This document shows positions 56,220 to 64,000 of a DNA stretch of 64,000 bases, piece by piece. This stretch comes from Novosphingobium terrae (GTDB lineage: Bacteria > Pseudomonadota > Alphaproteobacteria > Sphingomonadales > Sphingomonadaceae): the NCBI RefSeq assembly GCF_017163935.1, contig NZ_JABVZR010000001.1, positions 2,170,001 to 2,234,000 on the forward strand. Reading direction: 5' to 3'. The notes below the pieces were generated by a model. It worked only from the letters and a program-made list of their open reading frames with translations, was not told the DNA's origin and ran no database searches. A program made the translations under genes and the position numbers. Each line of letters opens with the position of its first letter. Position 1 is the first letter of the stretch.

Positions 56220-56281
56220 CCTACCACCTTGCCTCAGATAACGCGATGATACTGTTTTCCTTGCAAGGCTATCTTCACGCG

Positions 56282-57940
56282 TCAATTCGAATCCAACCCT
56301 TCCAGATAGGCATGGATCGCCTGAACGACGACGGAGCCCTCGCCGACACCGGACGCGACCCGCTTGACCGAACCCGCCCTGACGTCGCCGACGGCCCAGA
56401 TGCCGGGTTTTTCCGTCGCGTAAGGGGAGGCCACCGGCCGCCCCTCATGGTCGCGACCGGTCAGCACGAAGCCCTTCTCGTCGAGCGTCAGGCAGTCCTT
56501 CAGCCACTGTGTGTTGGGTTCGGCGCCGATCATCACGAACAGAGCCCCGCAGGCAATCGTCGTGATCTGCCCGCTGCGCACATCCCGCCACGACACATGC
56601 TCCAGCGCCACCTCTCCCTCGACCCCGGTGATTTCGGTTAAGGGGTGGAGGGTGATCTTAGGAGAAAGGGCGATCCTCTGCACCAGATAGTCCGACATCG
56701 TGGAGGCCAGTCCATCCTTGCGGACGAGAATGTGGACATGCCCGACATGCCTGGAGAGAAAGACCGCTGCCTGTCCTGCCGAATTGCCCCCGCCGACCAC
56801 GATCACCTCCCGATCGCGGCATAGCTTGGCCTCCATGGCGGTCGCCGCATACTGGATGCCCGCGCCCTCGTAGGCGTCATAGCCAGGCACCGTCAGCCTG
56901 CGATAGCGCGCGCCCGTCGCAATCACCACGGAAAGGGCGCTCACAACCTGTCCGTCCTCCAGCTCCAGCCGATACGGATGGCTGGAGCAGTCCAGCGCCG
57001 TCACCGTGCGGGATACGGCGATACGCGCGCCGAACTTCTGCGCCTGCACCTGCGCGCGACCGGCCAATGCCTGTCCGGAGATGCCGGTCGGAAAGCCGAG
57101 ATAATTCTCGATACGGCTGCTCGTTCCCGCCTGCCCGCCGGGCGCCAGTCCCTCGATCACGACCGTCCGAAGGCCTTCGGATGCCGCATAGGTCGCCGCG
57201 GCCAGACCGGCTGGGCCGGCCCCGACAACGGCGAGATCCCAGACGTCGGCTTCGTCGAAGCGGTCTGTCAGGCCAAGGCTGTCGGCAAATTCCGCCGTCG
57301 TCGGATTCCGCAGGACCTTGTGATCCGGTGTGACGACGGCAGGAAGATCCCTCAGCTCCAGTCCGAATTCCTGCAGATTGTCGACCGCCAGAGGATCCGC
57401 GCTGGTGTCGAGCAGCTTGAGAGGATAGCCGTTTCTGATCGCGAACCGCTCGAGCCGCAACGTATCCGCCGAGGCTGCCGGCCCGATCAGCGTGATCCCG
57501 GCCTCGCCGTGATGGAGGAACCCCATGCGCCTCAGGATGAAGGCACGCATGATGATCTCGGCAAGGTCGGGTTCGCCCGCCAGCATGCGACGGAAGGCAT
57601 GGGCCGGCACACGTATGACCCGCGATGCGGTGAGTGCCCGCGCCGAGACCAGGAGCGCCCGCGAACTGACATGATCAAGCTCGCCGCTGAACTGACCATT
57701 GCGATGGACTGTCAGCAGCCTCTCGTCGCCCTGCCCCTCGCCTGCATGGAAGATGCCCACCTCGCCCGAGAGGATCAGGAAGAAGTCGGCCTGGCGCTCG
57801 CCGCGGGAAAAGAGCACGGCTCCGGCATTGAGCCGCTCCTCCGCCCCGTAGTTCCGGGCCCGGGCGATCATCTCGCCTGATAGGACCGGGAATATCTGCG
57901 CAGTCCGCGTGTAGGGATCGACCTCTTCCTGCACGATCAT
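56282..57940 (-). CDS. cNMP-binding-domain thioredoxin-reductase-like flavoprotein
   Basis: A 552-residue fusion. Residues about 15-140 form a cyclic-nucleotide-binding domain (LNAGAVLFSRGERQADFFLI, NGQFSGELDHVSSRALLVSA). A thioredoxin-like linker precedes a pyridine-nucleotide oxidoreductase domain with FAD site VVGAGPAGLAAATYAASEGL and NAD(P)H site REVIVVGGGNSAGQAAVFLS. The TrxR redox CxxC is replaced (IQYAATAMEAKLC), so it cannot reduce thioredoxin in the usual way. The fusion type is known but its function is unclear. ATG at 57940 overlaps the stop of the previous gene; GTG at 57943 is an alternative. Confidence 0.9.
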   Translation of the reverse strand: MIVQEEVDPYTRTAQIFPVLSGEMIARARNYGAEERLNAGAVLFSRGERQADFFLILSGEVGIFHAGEGQGDERLLTVHRNGQFSGELDHVSSRALLVSARALTASRVIRVPAHAFRRMLAGEPDLAEIIMRAFILRRMGFLHHGEAGITLIGPAASADTLRLERFAIRNGYPLKLLDTSADPLAVDNLQEFGLELRDLPAVVTPDHKVLRNPTTAEFADSLGLTDRFDEADVWDLAVVGAGPAGLAAATYAASEGLRTVVIEGLAPGGQAGTSSRIENYLGFPTGISGQALAGRAQVQAQKFGARIAVSRTVTALDCSSHPYRLELEDGQVVSALSVVIATGARYRRLTVPGYDAYEGAGIQYAATAMEAKLCRDREVIVVGGGNSAGQAAVFLSRHVGHVHILVRKDGLASTMSDYLVQRIALSPKITLHPLTEITGVEGEVALEHVSWRDVRSGQITTIACGALFVMIGAEPNTQWLKDCLTLDEKGFVLTGRDHEGRPVASPYATEKPGIWAVGDVRAGSVKRVASGVGEGSVVVQAIHAYLEGLDSN

Positions 57941-58809
57941 CACCCCTGACCGGCCCAGCCCTCGAGGAACTCGAGCAGCAGGGCATTGACGGCTTCTGGA
58001 CGTTCCTCATGCGGAAGGTGCCCGCAGCGCTCGATCGGCACAGCGCGCAGATTGCTCGCCATCTCGCCCCAGACCTTGGGCATGTCGAACATCTCCCCCA
58101 CCGCTCCAAAATTCGCACCCCACAGGGCGAGGGTCGGGCAGGCGATCTTGACGTCGGCGTCCTCGAGGTCCTGAGCGACATCCTCGGCGTTGGCGCGATA
58201 GTCGGCCATGGCGCCACGGACAGCCCCCGGCGCGCGATAGGCGCGGACATAGGTGTCGAAGGCCTCGCCGCTGATGGCCGCCGGATCATAGGCCCAGTCC
58301 GAGAAGAACCAGCGGAGCCATTGTTCCTCCTTGCCCGCGATCAGCGTCTCGGGAAGGTCTGGAATGAGGTGGAACAGGAAGAACCAGTAGGCCTTGGCGA
58401 TGCGCGCATCGATCTCACGGGCCACGATGCGGGTGGGAACGTTATCCATCACCACCAGCCGGTCGACCCGTTCGGGATAGTCCTTGGCGAAGCGGGTCGC
58501 GACACGTGCGCCCCGGTCGTGTCCGACCAGCGCGATCTTCTCGATGCCGAGCTTGTCGAGCAGGGCGGCAAGGTCACGCGCCATGTTGCGCTTGTCATAT
58601 CCGGACGCGGGCTTCTCGGTCTCGCCATAGCCGCGCAGGTCCGGCACGATGAGACGATAGAGTTCCCCCAGGACCGGGATCTGGAAGCGCCAGGCGAAAT
58701 TGGTCTCGGGAAAGCCGTGCAGCAGCACGACGGGCGCTCCCTCGCCCGCGTCGATATAGTTCTGGCGGATGCCGTTGGCACGGACGGTATGGTTTTCCAG
58801 ACGGATCAT
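57940..58809 (-). CDS. Haloacetate-dehalogenase-like alpha/beta hydrolase
   Basis: A 289-residue hydrolase with the nucleophile in VGHDRGARVATR (Asp98 where esterases have Ser), oxyanion block LLHGFPETNFAWRF, and the RGYGETEKP loop, as in fluoroacetate dehalogenase DehH1 and epoxide hydrolases. LALWGANFGAVGEMFD and CGHLPHEERPEAV (catalytic His) favour the haloacetate dehalogenase branch. It would act on carbon-halogen bonds or epoxides through an Asp ester intermediate. Its ATG overlaps the MBL stop (ATGA), and its stop overlaps the flavoprotein start, so the genes are tightly coupled. Confidence 0.87.
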   Translation of the reverse strand: MIRLENHTVRANGIRQNYIDAGEGAPVVLLHGFPETNFAWRFQIPVLGELYRLIVPDLRGYGETEKPASGYDKRNMARDLAALLDKLGIEKIALVGHDRGARVATRFAKDYPERVDRLVVMDNVPTRIVAREIDARIAKAYWFFLFHLIPDLPETLIAGKEEQWLRWFFSDWAYDPAAISGEAFDTYVRAYRAPGAVRGAMADYRANAEDVAQDLEDADVKIACPTLALWGANFGAVGEMFDMPKVWGEMASNLRAVPIERCGHLPHEERPEAVNALLLEFLEGWAGQG

Positions 58810-59795
58810 GGCTGCATCCTGTTGAGGGTGTAGTTGACGGGAACCCATTCGAAGCTGTCCGCGCCGTTCCGGCGGATGTGCCCGATGCCGGGAAACGAGA
58901 TATGTGCCCCGGCAACCAGCCAGCCCTCGGCTGCGGCGCGCGCCATCAGCTTCTCGCGGGCGGCGATCGCCATCGGCACGTTCCAGTCATAGCGGATCGC
59001 CACCTTCGGCTTGGGAAACTGGACCGGCGCCATGTGGACGGTATCTCCCCAGAACAGCATCGACTGGCCGCCGTCCTGCAGAAGATAGACGGTATGTCCC
59101 GGAGTATGGCCTGGCGCCGCGATCGGCGTCAGACCCGGAAGCAGCGCGGCGCCGTCGTCGAAGAGCTTGACCCTTCCGCTCTGCTGGTATGGAAGCACGA
59201 CCTTTTGCACTGCCGGGAAGAACGGCTTGAGCAGATCGTTGACGCTCGCCTGGTTGCGATTGTCCAGCCAGAATTCCCCATCCTTGCGGGAAATGTGGAT
59301 GATGGCTTTGGAGAAGACCGGCTGGCCGTCGAGGACCAGCCCGCCGACATGATCCTCATGGAGATGGGTGATGAAGACGTCGTCGATCTGTTCCGGCGTG
59401 TAGCCAGCCGCCAGGATCGCCCTCTTGAGGCCTCCGCCGTCCTTTCCATAGAGGTTGCCCGCGCCTGAATCGATCAGCACCAGACGCCCGTCCATGTTGA
59501 CGAGGAAGGCGTTGATCATGCCTTCATAGCGAAGGGGAAGGAATGCGTCCTTCAGCGTCCCTGTCACCTCGTCGATCGTCGCACCCACGGCCACCTTGTC
59601 GGATGGGAAGGGGTGCGTGCCGTCGAGCAAGGCCGTCACTTCGAAGCGACCCACGAAAAGCCGGAAATAGCCGGGGGCCTGACCGCCCACCTGCGGGGTC
59701 GCAGGCGCAGCCGCAGGAGAGGCCTGCTGCGCCGTGGCGGGGGACGTCAGCGCAAGCGCGAGAGGCGCTGCGGCAAGCAGGATAGAGGCCCTCAC
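58806..59795 (-). CDS. Periplasmic MBL-fold metallo-hydrolase
   Basis: A 329-residue metallo-beta-lactamase-fold protein with a signal peptide (MRASILLAAAPLALALTSPA, cleaved near TAQ). The zinc motif THLHEDHVGG gives H144, H146, D148 and H149; further ligands are in APGHTPGHTVYLL and FWGDTVHMAP. The protein resembles the quorum-quenching-lactonase/hydrolase-like branch, but the substrate is unknown. It starts with GTG overlapping the stop of the exported hydrolase gene (GTGA). Being exported, it acts in the periplasm together with that enzyme. Confidence 0.92.
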   Translation of the reverse strand: MRASILLAAAPLALALTSPATAQQASPAAAPATPQVGGQAPGYFRLFVGRFEVTALLDGTHPFPSDKVAVGATIDEVTGTLKDAFLPLRYEGMINAFLVNMDGRLVLIDSGAGNLYGKDGGGLKRAILAAGYTPEQIDDVFITHLHEDHVGGLVLDGQPVFSKAIIHISRKDGEFWLDNRNQASVNDLLKPFFPAVQKVVLPYQQSGRVKLFDDGAALLPGLTPIAAPGHTPGHTVYLLQDGGQSMLFWGDTVHMAPVQFPKPKVAIRYDWNVPMAIAAREKLMARAAAEGWLVAGAHISFPGIGHIRRNGADSFEWVPVNYTLNRMQP

Positions 59796-60592
59796 TTGCG
59801 GGCAGCGACCGCTGCGACCGCCTCCTCGATCACCGCCGCGACTTCGCGCGGATGAGACAGCAGCGAGACGTGGCCCGACTGCAGGACCGTGGTCTTGGCC
59901 TTCATCTGCGCCGCCAGATCACGTTCCATCTGCGGATTGATGACCCGATCGTTCGCGGAGACGACATACCAGGACGGAACCGTCCGCCATGCAGGCACGG
60001 TGACCTTGTCGCCGAAGGTGCTGGCGGCCAGCGGCCCCTGGGTGACGAACAGGGTGCGCGCTTCCTCACGCGTCAGATCGGGCGCGAAGTTGTCGATCAT
60101 CCCCTGCTCGGTCTGGCGAAGGAAGCCGTGCCCGTCGTCCCAGATCGTGCCGAGCGCCGGTGTCTTGGCATAGGCGCCGACCAGATCCCCGCCGGTCTGG
60201 CCTTCCTTGTTCGCGAAGGCGGCGACATAGACCAGCGCCTTCACCTTGGGGTCGGTGCCCGCTTCCGTGATGACCGTGCCCGCCCAGCTGTGACCGACCA
60301 GAACGACCGGTCCCGTCGCGTCTGCCAGAACGCGCTTCGTCGCCTCGACGTCGTCATGCAGAGAGGTCAGCGGGTTCTGCACGCCCAGGACGCGGATGCC
60401 CTTGGCCTGCAGCAGGGGAATGACCTTGGACCAGCTCGAACCGTCGGCCCAGGCGCCGTGCACCAGGACGACGGTGGGTGTGGACGCAGCGGCCTCGGCA
60501 GTCGCAGTCTGCGCGATCGCCGAGCTGGGCACTGCGGCTGCCAAGGGGAGAGCTGCCAACGCGAGGGCAAGGGGAAGGCGGGTGGAGGTCAT
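59792..60592 (-). CDS. Exported alpha/beta-fold hydrolase (copy 2)
   Basis: A 266-residue hydrolase with a signal peptide (RLPLALALAALPLAAAVPSS, cleaved near AIAQ). LVHGAWADGSSWSKVIPLL and VLVGHSWAG (Ser102) are shared with the cytosolic paralogue at 41981-42718; a signal peptide has been added here. The catalytic His lies in MKAKTTVLQSGHVSLLSHPR. It is probably an esterase in the periplasm. A frame extension to 60691 was rejected because the signal peptide begins at 60592. It is coupled to the MBL gene by GTGA. Confidence 0.9.
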   Translation of the reverse strand: MTSTRLPLALALAALPLAAAVPSSAIAQTATAEAAASTPTVVLVHGAWADGSSWSKVIPLLQAKGIRVLGVQNPLTSLHDDVEATKRVLADATGPVVLVGHSWAGTVITEAGTDPKVKALVYVAAFANKEGQTGGDLVGAYAKTPALGTIWDDGHGFLRQTEQGMIDNFAPDLTREEARTLFVTQGPLAASTFGDKVTVPAWRTVPSWYVVSANDRVINPQMERDLAAQMKAKTTVLQSGHVSLLSHPREVAAVIEEAVAAVAARK

Positions 60593-60709
60593 GGTCTGTG
60601 ATCTTTCTGAATTGCGGAAGAGGGGCGGCCGCCACGCCGGACGGAACCGGGGGGAGCGACCGGAATCGAAGGAATGCAGCCCTGCGGCCATCGCGCCGCA
60701 GGCCGAGGA

Positions 60710-61690
60710 TCAGCCCTTGATGAAGGAGAGAATATCCGGATTGAGGACATCGCCGTTGATCGTGAGCATGCCATGCGAGAGGCCGGGGTAGATCTTGAGG
60801 CGGTTGTTCGGCACGAGCTTGGCCTGCAGCAGCGAGGCGTCCTTGAAGGGCACGATCTGGTCGTCGTCGCCCTGCAGGATGAGCGTGGGAACCTTCATCG
60901 CCTTGAGATCGGCGGTCTGTTCGGTCTCCGAGAAGGCCTTGATGCAGTCGTAATGCGCCTTCGCGCCGCCCATCATGCCCTGCCGCCACCAGTTCTGGCG
61001 CACGCCCTCGATGACCGGCTTGCCCGGACGGTTGAAGCCGTAGAACGGGATCGGCACCTGCCAGTAGAAGTCGGCGCGGTTCGCCGCCAGCTGGGCCCGG
61101 AAGCCGTCGAACACCGAAAGCGGCAGGCCGCCGGGATTGGCAGGGGTCTGCACCATGATCGGCGGCACGGACGCGACCAGCACGGCCTTCGCGACGCGGC
61201 CCTCACCGTAGCGGGCGACATAGCGCGCGACTTCGCCCCCGCCCGTCGAGTGACCGATGTGGATCGCATCGCGCAGGTCCAGCTTCTTGACCACCGCATC
61301 GACGTCGGCCGCGTAGGTGTCCATGTCGTTTCCGGTCGCGGTCTGCGAGGAACGCCCGTGACCGCGACGGTCCATGGCGATCACGCGGTATCCCTTGGCC
61401 AGGAAATAGAGCATCTGCCCGTCCCAGTCATCCGCGCTCAGAGGCCAGCCATGGTGGAAGAAGATCGGCTGACCGTGCCCCCAGTCCTTGTAGTAGAGCC
61501 TCGCCCCGTCGGCGACGGTCACATAGCCTTCGCCACCGGGACCCGAGGACGATTCGACCGGTGCGGCGGATGCGACCTGCGGCATGGCACCGACCATGCT
61601 GGCGGCACCCACCGCCATGCCGGCTCCGGCCAGAAGGCTCCGCCGGGAGAAATCGGCGAACTGGTCGCCGTTGTCATCAGAATTGAGCAT
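60710..61690 (-). CDS. Tat-exported haloperoxidase-like alpha/beta hydrolase
   Basis: A 326-residue hydrolase. The twin-arginine signal FSRRSLLAGAGMAVGAASMV precedes the domain, so it is exported folded. HHGWPLSADDWDGQMLYF and the elbow IGHSTGGGEVARYVARYGEG (Ser148) are typical of cofactor-free chloroperoxidase/perhydrolases; Asp and His are in LILQGDDDQIVPFK and YPGLSHGMLTINGD. AAGGAGG precedes the ATG. It is the first gene of the minus-strand run below the truncated kinase, followed after 117 bp by the second exported hydrolase. Confidence 0.94.
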   Translation of the reverse strand: MLNSDDNGDQFADFSRRSLLAGAGMAVGAASMVGAMPQVASAAPVESSSGPGGEGYVTVADGARLYYKDWGHGQPIFFHHGWPLSADDWDGQMLYFLAKGYRVIAMDRRGHGRSSQTATGNDMDTYAADVDAVVKKLDLRDAIHIGHSTGGGEVARYVARYGEGRVAKAVLVASVPPIMVQTPANPGGLPLSVFDGFRAQLAANRADFYWQVPIPFYGFNRPGKPVIEGVRQNWWRQGMMGGAKAHYDCIKAFSETEQTADLKAMKVPTLILQGDDDQIVPFKDASLLQAKLVPNNRLKIYPGLSHGMLTINGDVLNPDILSFIKG

Positions 61691-61798
61691 GATCGCCTCC
61701 TTGTTCCTACAGGAGGCGATGTGGACCTTCGGGCGTCTCCGCGATTGTCGAAGCCGATGATGATTGGCACGAAACGCACGTGTTGTCGCATCGCGGCT

Positions 61799-64000
61799 TT
61801 AAGAGCCGAAGCGGAAGGGCCACATCCATCTTTTCCCAGCTCTGGCGAGAACCGGGACGGTGAGCGCGACCCTAGTTCCATGCGGTGCGATCCGCTCGAC
61901 CGACAGCGTCCCGCGCAGCTTCGCGGCCCTCTCCTGCATCCCGACCAGCCCGTAATGGCCCTCGCGGCGCAGCGCCCTTATCGTTTCTTCAGCCATGCCG
62001 ATACCATCGTCCGTGACGGTGATGGACATCCGTCGACGGTTGAATGTCGTCTCCACGGCGATGGTCCGAGCGCTGGCGTGCCTCTCGACGTTGGCCAGGG
62101 CCTCTTCCACGATGGCGATTGCTTCCTCGATGCACTCCATCTCGAGATCCGGCGGAGACCCCAAGCTCGTGACCTTCACGACAAAGCCCTGATCGCGATA
62201 GCTCGATGCGAGAGTCTCGAGCCGACTGCTCAAATCGGCAGCCCCCGCCGACGATCGCAGGTCGCGCACGCGATCGCGGGCCTTCACGAGCACGTCGTCG
62301 CCGCGCACGAGGGCTGACTCGATCATCGTATGGGCTTCCGATCCCGCCTGGACCTTCAGGGCCACGGCCTGAAAGCGCATCATCAGGCCATGGAAGCCCT
62401 GCAGGAGCGTGTCGTGCAACTCGCGGGCGATCCGCTCGCGCTCGACTGTTCGGGCTTCGAAACCGAGACGGGCCCGCCGCACCTCACCCCTCGAATGCCA
62501 GAGCACGGCGTAGAAAAGCAGTCCGCACAGCCCCAGCCCCAGCAGCACGCGGAACCACCACGTCTGCCAGAAGAACGGAGGGACCGTGAAATCCAGGCCT
62601 GCCCCGGTCGTGTTCCAGACGCCGTCGACACCCGCCGCCGCGACCTGGAAGTGGTAGCTCCCCGGCGCCAGATTGACATAGGCCGCCGTTCTCCCGTGCC
62701 CGGCCTCGACCCATCCTTCGTCCGCCCCGTCGAGGTGATAGCGGTAGCGGTTGTTGCGCGGATCGATGAGACTCAGGGCGGCGTAACGGATCTCGACACG
62801 GCTGACGCCCTTGGGAACCTGCAGATCGCCCGGAGGCTGGATACGTCCATCCACGCTCACCTGCGTGATGCTGACCGGAGGCGGAAGGCCGGGCTTCATT
62901 CGCCTAGAGGGATCGATCCGCACCAGCCCCTGGTTTGTGTTGAACCAGAGCTGGCCGGAGCCGTCCGTCACGGCGTCCGAGGCGATATAGGCAAGCAGCC
63001 GCGAGACGACCCCTTCCCCCGCGCCGACCGCCTGCGGCTCGACCGTGTCTCCCGGACGGTCGAATGCCCGCTCAAGCTCGGCCGTGGGCAGGCGCATGAT
63101 GCCCTGGTCGCCGATCAGCCAGCTGTCGGCCCCTTGCCGCACCAGGCCCGTGACGTTCTGCAGCCAGGGATAATCTCCTGACGAAAGAACCACGATGCGC
63201 TTGCCGTCATATCGGGCGAACCCGCCATCGCCGCCGAAATAGATGAAAGGGCCGTCCTGCTTCACCAGCTTGATGAAGCCAATCGAGATGTCGCTGGCTT
63301 TCCAGATCACTTTCGCCGCGCCGCCGGAAACCAGCAGGACGTCACCGAGAGGACGCAGCGAGATCATGCCATCCGGCTTGAGTGGAACGAGCTGCTGCCC
63401 GCCTGCAAGACCGGGCTGCATGTCGAGACGGCTTCCGTCCCACCGGAAGACGCCCAGAGGGGGTGTCGTTTCCCAGTAAGCCCCCTGGCCGTCGATCCCG
63501 CAGCCCTGCACCGGATACTGACTGGAGGCGAAAGGAAGAGTGCGCAGCTTTCCATTCTCGATCAGGACTTTCGTCTTTCCACCGACGAATGCGACCTTGC
63601 CGGTGCCGGCACATGCCATTTCAAGATCGCGAGCAGGGTGCAGAAGCCGCAGACGTCCCTGCGAAACCTCATACCCGCCCTGATCCGTGACGAAGTTGAA
63701 AGCACCGCCGCCCGGCGCCGCCCGGACAAGCCCGCTGCGGATGGTCCCCGGCACCGGAAAGGGCGTAATGGCCGACACATCATAGCGATCGAGCCCCTCG
63801 CTCGAGCCGCCCCAGATCGTTCCCTCGCGGTCCCGGAACAGGGTTTCGATCGATGATGCGCGCGTGTCCGGATGCATGCGGCCCGGATCGGCGGCACCGG
63901 CGATCCGCAGGCCGCCGTCTCCCCCGGCGATCCACAGCGACCCCTGATGGTCGAAGAGCAGCCCCGTCTGTCCGAAGGTGCGTCCGCCGAAGGTTCCTGA
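61799..64000 (-). CDS. Propeller-type sensor histidine kinase (copy 3, N-terminus outside window)
   Basis: At least 733 residues; the frame is open to the window edge, so the signal and first blades lie beyond it. Visible parts are Reg_prop blades (FGQTGLLFDHQGSLWIAGGD, IWGGSSEGLDRYD), a Y_Y_Y domain (SYHFQVAAAGVDGVWNTTG), a membrane segment (WWFRVLLGLGLCGLLFYAVL), HisKA_3 (His at visible codon 529 in ARELHDTLLQGFHG) and HATPase_c. It is homologous to the kinases at 31291 and 53199. It lies 108 bp above the hydrolase run on the same strand and may be its regulator or first gene. Confidence 0.92.
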   Translation of the reverse strand, partial: SGTFGGRTFGQTGLLFDHQGSLWIAGGDGGLRIAGAADPGRMHPDTRASSIETLFRDREGTIWGGSSEGLDRYDVSAITPFPVPGTIRSGLVRAAPGGGAFNFVTDQGGYEVSQGRLRLLHPARDLEMACAGTGKVAFVGGKTKVLIENGKLRTLPFASSQYPVQGCGIDGQGAYWETTPPLGVFRWDGSRLDMQPGLAGGQQLVPLKPDGMISLRPLGDVLLVSGGAAKVIWKASDISIGFIKLVKQDGPFIYFGGDGGFARYDGKRIVVLSSGDYPWLQNVTGLVRQGADSWLIGDQGIMRLPTAELERAFDRPGDTVEPQAVGAGEGVVSRLLAYIASDAVTDGSGQLWFNTNQGLVRIDPSRRMKPGLPPPVSITQVSVDGRIQPPGDLQVPKGVSRVEIRYAALSLIDPRNNRYRYHLDGADEGWVEAGHGRTAAYVNLAPGSYHFQVAAAGVDGVWNTTGAGLDFTVPPFFWQTWWFRVLLGLGLCGLLFYAVLWHSRGEVRRARLGFEARTVERERIARELHDTLLQGFHGLMMRFQAVALKVQAGSEAHTMIESALVRGDDVLVKARDRVRDLRSSAGAADLSSRLETLASSYRDQGFVVKVTSLGSPPDLEMECIEEAIAIVEEALANVERHASARTIAVETTFNRRRMSITVTDDGIGMAEETIRALRREGHYGLVGMQERAAKLRGTLSVERIAPHGTRVALTVPVLARAGKRWMWPFRFGS

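Overview
The window looks like chromosome of a Sphingomonadales alphaproteobacterium, most like Novosphingobium or Sphingobium. The evidence is high GC, many TonB-dependent receptors, a PEP-CTERM/XrtA sensor-regulator-glycosyltransferase trio, a Fiu-type receptor beside piuC, and several large propeller sensor kinases. The assignment is inferred from gene content and family resemblance, not from a database search.

Region 1 (1-20.8 kb) is dense core-type sequence. It holds the end of a host-attachment-type protein, a divergent Lrp regulator and EamA exporter, a YheS-like ABC-F ATPase overlapping a GreA/GreB-type factor, a Fur-boxed iron locus (TonB receptor, piuC, FMN-dependent alpha-hydroxy-acid oxidase), and a phosphate regulon core (phoR, phoU, phoB). 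The phosphate genes have two Pho-box-like sites and no pst transporter genes between them. An APC permease, panB, a DUF475/TerC-like membrane protein, and the divergently placed prsR-prsK-glycosyltransferase operon follow.

Region 2 (about 21-30.4 kb) is accessory DNA. An AT-richer block carries three tightly packed genes that I do not recognise, possibly led by a 61-codon ORF. Next come a small serine recombinase between inverted-repeat structures, a helicase-like gene lacking its N terminus, an intact IS3-family (IS51-like) insertion sequence, a surface-adhesin-E-like gene remnant lacking its N terminus, and a large tyrosine integrase preceded by 12-bp tandem repeats. The IS sits exactly between the two truncated genes.

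Region 3 (30.4-64 kb) is rich in signal transduction and stress or catabolic enzymes. Three very large sensor kinases (Reg_prop propeller, Y_Y_Y, TM, HisKA_3, HATPase) recur; one is divergent from a TonB receptor that is followed by a NarL-type regulator. A TnpB with an intact RuvC active site is inserted behind that regulator, followed by hairpins that could belong to its guide RNA. Then come katG, alpha/beta hydrolases, an MFS exporter, a Porin_O_P porin, a fumarylacetoacetate-hydrolase-family enzyme, AraC, NarL and FixJ regulators, a FixL-like kinase overlapping an orphan receiver, and a six-gene minus-strand run. That run contains two alpha/beta hydrolases, an MBL hydrolase, a haloacetate-dehalogenase-like hydrolase, a cNMP-domain thioredoxin-reductase-like flavoprotein and a propeller kinase.

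A dyad-containing motif of about 18 bp occurs upstream of the 34.7-kb TonB receptor, upstream of the AraC gene and upstream of the orphan receiver gene. I infer that it is a shared regulator-binding site. No rRNA, tRNA or CRISPR array was seen.
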